The notes beneath the pieces are model-generated. The model had not been told where the DNA came from and ran no database searches. It worked only from the letters and a program-made list of their open reading frames with translations. From Byssochlamys sp. IMV 00236 (Eukaryota > Ascomycota > Eurotiomycetes > Eurotiales > Thermoascaceae), in assembly GCA_001931875.2 (NCBI GenBank), contig MSJH02000578.1, positions 124,001 through 188,000 on the forward strand: a DNA stretch of 64,000 nt, given 5' to 3'. The first letter of the stretch is position 1. Every line of letters starts with the position of its first letter. Shown here piece by piece: positions 60,948 through 64,000 of the stretch. The translations under genes and the position numbers were made by a program.

Positions 60948-62005
60948 TTAACCAGGGGGCAGAGTGCTAGCGTCGACAACGTCAGCGGCCTCCTTCTCGA
61001 CCTCCTCGTTGGGATCCGAAAGAGGGGAACGAGGCAAGGCCATCAGACCCGTTCTCGTAGATTCCAGGATACCGAAGGGGGCGATCAGCTTGAGGAAGGA
61101 GTCGATACGAGAGGGTTTGGCGGAACTGGTCTAATGTTAGTTGCTTCCATCTGAATGAAGGGGGATAGATGCACTTACACCTCAACGATACAGTTGTTGT
61201 TGCTGATATCAAGCACCTTACCGCCGAACTGATGTGTCAGACGAGTGATAGCGTCGAGATGCTCGTGCTTGTGTCGCAGAGCCTGACTAGGGGGAAGATG
61301 ACGCGGGTGGAAATCAGAAGTGTCATCAAGAGATCCCGCAACCTTCTGCTGCTCACGCCTCTGAGCCTCGCCCTCTGGAGCAGGGCGAGAGCTGCCGTCC
61401 TCGGGAGTAGTGATTTCGCGGTGATGCTGCAGCAGCTCCTCGAAGACCTCGGGTCCTAGAATGCTGACCTTGGCCAAAAGCAGTTCACGCTGCACGAGAG
61501 CGGCATTGGTGTAGTCGAGCACAGCCCACACAGGGACGAGGTCATCCAGCTGGCGACGAGCCTGTTCAACAACTCCGTCGAGGCCTTGGAGAACGATGGT
61601 CATGCGCGAGAGGTCCTCCACCTCCGTGTTGCAGACCACCAGACTGTCAATGTTGAAGCCTCTGGCAGCCAGAATTCCGGAGATGCGAGAGAGCACACCG
61701 GGCTCATTCTGAACCAGGCAGTTCAGGATATGGCGCTTGGGAGGGTTCGTCGGAGGAAGAGGTGTCTCGTACAGGATGGACGACACAGCAGCGGGGGCAT
61801 CCCACTGGGGTGACGAGTCCTGAACCGGAAGCGGGAGAGGAGCACGACGGTGCAGGGCCTTGTATGCAAGTGCAGACGTCGAGCTGGAAGAAGACCTGAT
61901 GGATGTGAAGCGCGGCAGGGCGGCAGCGGTCTTCGACGTGGCCGCGGAGGTCGCTGTCAAAGACGAAGACGCTGAGGACAGCGTCCAAGCGCGCCGGAAA
62001 GCCAT
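60948..62005 (-). CDS. ilv6: Acetolactate synthase regulatory (small) subunit, mitochondrial
   Basis: Ilv6 binds the catalytic subunit Ilv2 and confers valine feedback control on the first common step of valine, leucine and isoleucine synthesis in mitochondria. Minus-strand exons are 62005-61179 and 61125-60948, giving 334 residues. The N-terminal 60 residues are rich in Ser, Ala, Thr and Arg without acids, a typical mitochondrial presequence. The ACT domain at about 91-166 starts RHILNCLVQNEPGVLSRISG and holds GFNIDSLVVCNTEVEDLSRM. The C-terminal ALS small-subunit domain includes RELLLAKVSILGPEVFEELL, the fungal-specific insert with EDGSSRPAPEGEAQRREQQK, and after the intron SAKPSRIDSFLKLIAPFGILESTRTGLMALPRS. 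It is divergent from the KH-domain gene over 479 bases, where a CCG-N4-CGG site fits Leu3-type control. Confidence 0.95.
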
Positions 62006-62168
62006 TTTCCGTAGCTGGCCTGTGACGGGAGACAGGCAGACAGCAAGCGCAGATCCTCTGATCCTCTCCCGTCAATGAGGAATGGGAACCGGGGAAAGAA
62101 GGTGAGGATCTTTGGAGGAGAAAGAGACGAGATATGATTCTTTTCGAGTCAGGCGTCCGACGTCGGCT

Positions 62169-62175
62169 TGACTCA
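62169..62175. promoter_or_regulatory. TGACTCA, exact CpcA/Gcn4-type element upstream of ilv6
   Basis: TGACTCA lies about 165 bases upstream of the ilv6 ATG. It is the palindromic core bound by Gcn4/CpcA, which induces amino-acid biosynthetic genes on starvation. A seven-base match is expected a few times per 64 kb by chance, but the location is fitting. Confidence 0.5.
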
Positions 62176-62184
62176 CGCGTAAGT

Positions 62185-62194
62185 CCGATACCGG
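62185..62194. promoter_or_regulatory. CCGATACCGG, candidate Leu3/LeuB site upstream of ilv6
   Basis: A CCG-N4-CGG everted repeat lies about 180 bases upstream of the ilv6 ATG and 10 bases from the TGACTCA element. Leu3-type zinc-cluster regulators bind CCG and CGG triplets with four-base spacing and control branched-chain amino acid genes. About 16 such loose matches are expected by chance in 64 kb. Confidence 0.45.
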
Positions 62195-62484
62195 TAAATT
62201 ACCGCTAGTCTCTGTTGGGAGTCTTGGGACAGGTCCAGGGGGCGCAACAATTGGCCATGATCGTTTTGCGTATCGAGATCTGGTATTGCCCGTACTAGCG
62301 TCTCTCGCCGCCTTGGCCGGCCACTAAACATGGACTTTGAACTTCCTCTCACGCTTCTTGGTATGCGACTTTTTTGATATAATAATATCACGGCAGCTCT
62401 GGTTCTGCCCCCACGATCAGATAATCCGACTATATTTCCATCGCCCTCTTCCTCTCCCGTTACCTGCCGCTCATTGAAGACGTC

Positions 62485-64000
62485 ATGGCTGATGAGGAGC
62501 GCCGGACGAAGCGCTCCCGCTTCGATCAAACGGAGCCTGAACCACGACGATCCAGATTTGACCGCCGTTCGCGATCGCCCTCAGCGCGACAATCTGAATC
62601 TACTCGGACTAGAAGCCCTCTGAGTCGGGAACCGCGCAGTCCTGCCGCGGAGGACAAGAAGGATCCTGCAGCAGCAGCAGGTAGGCCGGCGTTGCCCCTC
62701 CAGGATGTTGCCTGTCATGAAAACTAACATTTCCGCGATCCAGCTGCGGCGGCCGCCAAAATCAACGCGCAGTTGCAAGCAAAGAAGGGAATTCAGCATG
62801 TCGATGTCCCTCCAATCCGATCAGTGAGCGCGAATGGTCATCGGCCTGCGAGGGATGTAGCTAACATACAGGAGACCGCGAGCCCGGTCGGTCAATCAGC
62901 CTCGCCGTCTGGCAGTCAGAGTGCGGGCAAGCTCAACGATGAGATCTATATTGCGGACGGAGATTATATCAAGGATATCGAGGTCAACGATCTGCGCAAC
63001 CGCTATACGCTGACCAAAGGCTCTACGCAGAAGATGGTAAATAGTTCCTGTTATATCCGCTGATATTCCCAGGCATTTGGCGCAAGGTGGCCAATGGGCC
63101 GCGCCTACTAACCTCTTTCTCGCGTTATTCCCCCCCATACTTTTGTCATGACTGTGCCAGAAGCTTACCCAAACATAACCATAGCATCTCACATCCCCTC
63201 TTTTGCATCTGCTGACCTCGGCTGCGTGACATTTAGATCAAGGAAGAAACTGGCGCCGGTACGCCTCACTCCATACATTTTATATATCAACTTTGAAGGG
63301 ATAGAAGCTCATCAGGTTTTTTTTTTTTAAAGATGTCACCACCAGAGGCAGTTATTACCCGGATAAGAGCATGGCCACAGCTGCCGTATGTTTCCCTCGA
63401 CGCTTGAACAATCTGATTGTGGATGTTAATTGAAGCGCATACAGAACCCGCCGCTCTATCTGCACGTCACGAGTACTAGCAAGGAAGGCTTGGAAAAGGC
63501 CGTTGCCAAGATCGAGGAGCTCATGAAACAGGAGTTGCCCAATCTGGTCGACGAACGACGCTTCCGCCGTCGAGAGCCGGAGAACTTTGAGCGTGATGAG
63601 TTTGGTCGAGTATGAGATGCGTATATAACGGTCTTCCGGCTTAAGAGGCTAACTTTCCCAGCGCAAATGGCCCGAAGAACGCATTCCTATCGACCTCGAG
63701 CCCATCCCAGGATTTAACCTTCGTGCACAGGTTGTTGGTCAGGGCGGCGCTTATGTCAAGCATATCCAGCAGAAGACCCGTTGCAAGGTCCAGATCAAGG
63801 GTCGTGGCTCGGGATTCACTGAGGTCAGCACCGGTAGAGAAAGCGATGAGCCCATGTACCTGCACGTGGCGTACGTAGACCCATTCCAGTGACTGCTTTC
63901 TTATACTAACCTTTGGCGCAGAGGACCTGATCCCAACGACGTTAAAGCGGCCAAGGAGCTTTGTGAGGATCTATTGGCCAATGTGAGAGAACAGTATCAG
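62485..64000 (+). CDS. KH-domain RNA-binding protein, KHDC4/BLOM7-like (partial, runs off the right edge)
   Basis: Exons are 62485-62680, 62744-63036, 63237-63258, 63333-63385, 63445-63609, 63662-63870 and 63922 onward, giving 339 residues up to the window end with no stop reached. The N-terminus is an Arg/Ser-rich, probably disordered segment (RRSRFDRRSRSPS), typical of splicing-associated proteins. Two KH-like regions follow. The first has RNRYTLTKGSTQKMIKEETG, TTRGSYYPD and NPPLYLHVTS; the second has FNLRAQVVGQGGAYVKHIQQ, where GQGG occupies the GXXG loop, then GRGSGFTEVSTGRES and EPMYLHVAGPDP. This matches the KHDC4 (BLOM7/KIAA0907) family, which takes part in pre-mRNA splicing and splice-site choice in the nucleus. 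Very short exons of 22 and 53 bases are required to keep the first KH domain intact, which supports the model. Confidence 0.87.

Larger units (their letters stand above)
62006..62484. promoter_or_regulatory. Shared divergent promoter of ilv6 and the KH-domain gene
   Basis: A 479-base region between two starts. It contains the CCG-N4-CGG site at 62185-62194 and TGACTCACGCG at about 62169-62179, where TGACTCA exactly matches the CpcA/Gcn4 cross-pathway consensus and suits an amino-acid gene. No coding sequence is supported. Confidence 0.6.

Overview
The window looks like nuclear chromosomal DNA of a filamentous ascomycete, most likely a Eurotiomycete of the Aspergillus/Penicillium type. Genes are split by short introns of about 45 to 140 bases with GTAAGT-like donors and CAG/TAG acceptors, and the recognisable proteins are fungal: NADP glutamate dehydrogenase, mitochondrial ornithine carbamoyltransferase, Med5, an SH3-RasGEF, Mlh3, and the acetolactate synthase regulatory subunit. 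Species cannot be fixed from the sequence alone. I placed introns by eye from reading frame, splice consensus and family conservation; all exon sums given divide by three, but none is confirmed by transcript data.

Left part (1-23.7 kb): an Asp f 7-like secreted barrel protein (1934-2764, +); a long AT-rich gap with microsatellites; a predicted fusion of a seven-helix fungal rhodopsin-type domain to an FHS-family sugar transporter (7461-10291, +); gdhA (11424-13042, -); an aldo-keto reductase (14376-15582, -) with a 14-base exon; and a conserved fungal protein of unknown role (19421-20065, +). The spaces between hold no gene I can support.

Middle (23.7-46.5 kb): Mediator subunit Med5 (23697-27131, +), a small secreted protein (27555-27959, -), then nearly 10 kb without a convincing gene (27960-37774). 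That gap holds a TA-flanked 180-bp miniature inverted-repeat element, a possible retropepsin-like relic, hairpins and a cluster of TACTCCGTA motifs. It is followed by an SH3-RasGEF (37775-41294, +) with a tandem splice acceptor that could toggle full-length and truncated protein, and MLH3 (43479-46521, -).

Right part (46.5-64 kb): a DUF3984 protein (-), a convergent pair of a zinc-free medium-chain reductase (+) and a CmcJ/AsaB-type oxygenase (-), then argB (-) divergent from a TAG1/YLR173W-like vacuolar membrane protein (+), a 3.7-kb gap holding a 45-residue Cys-rich ORF, and ilv6 (-) divergent from a KHDC4-like KH-domain gene (+) that runs off the right edge.

Functionally most of the genes are housekeeping: nitrogen assimilation (gdhA), arginine (argB) and branched-chain amino acid synthesis (ilv6), transcription, Ras signalling and DNA repair. 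gdhA and ilv6 both carry candidate Leu3/LeuB-type sites upstream, which fits the known tie between leucine sensing and gdhA in Aspergillus. I found no CRISPR, rRNA or confident tRNA gene, and no large secondary-metabolite cluster; the nearest thing is the two-gene reductase/oxygenase pair.
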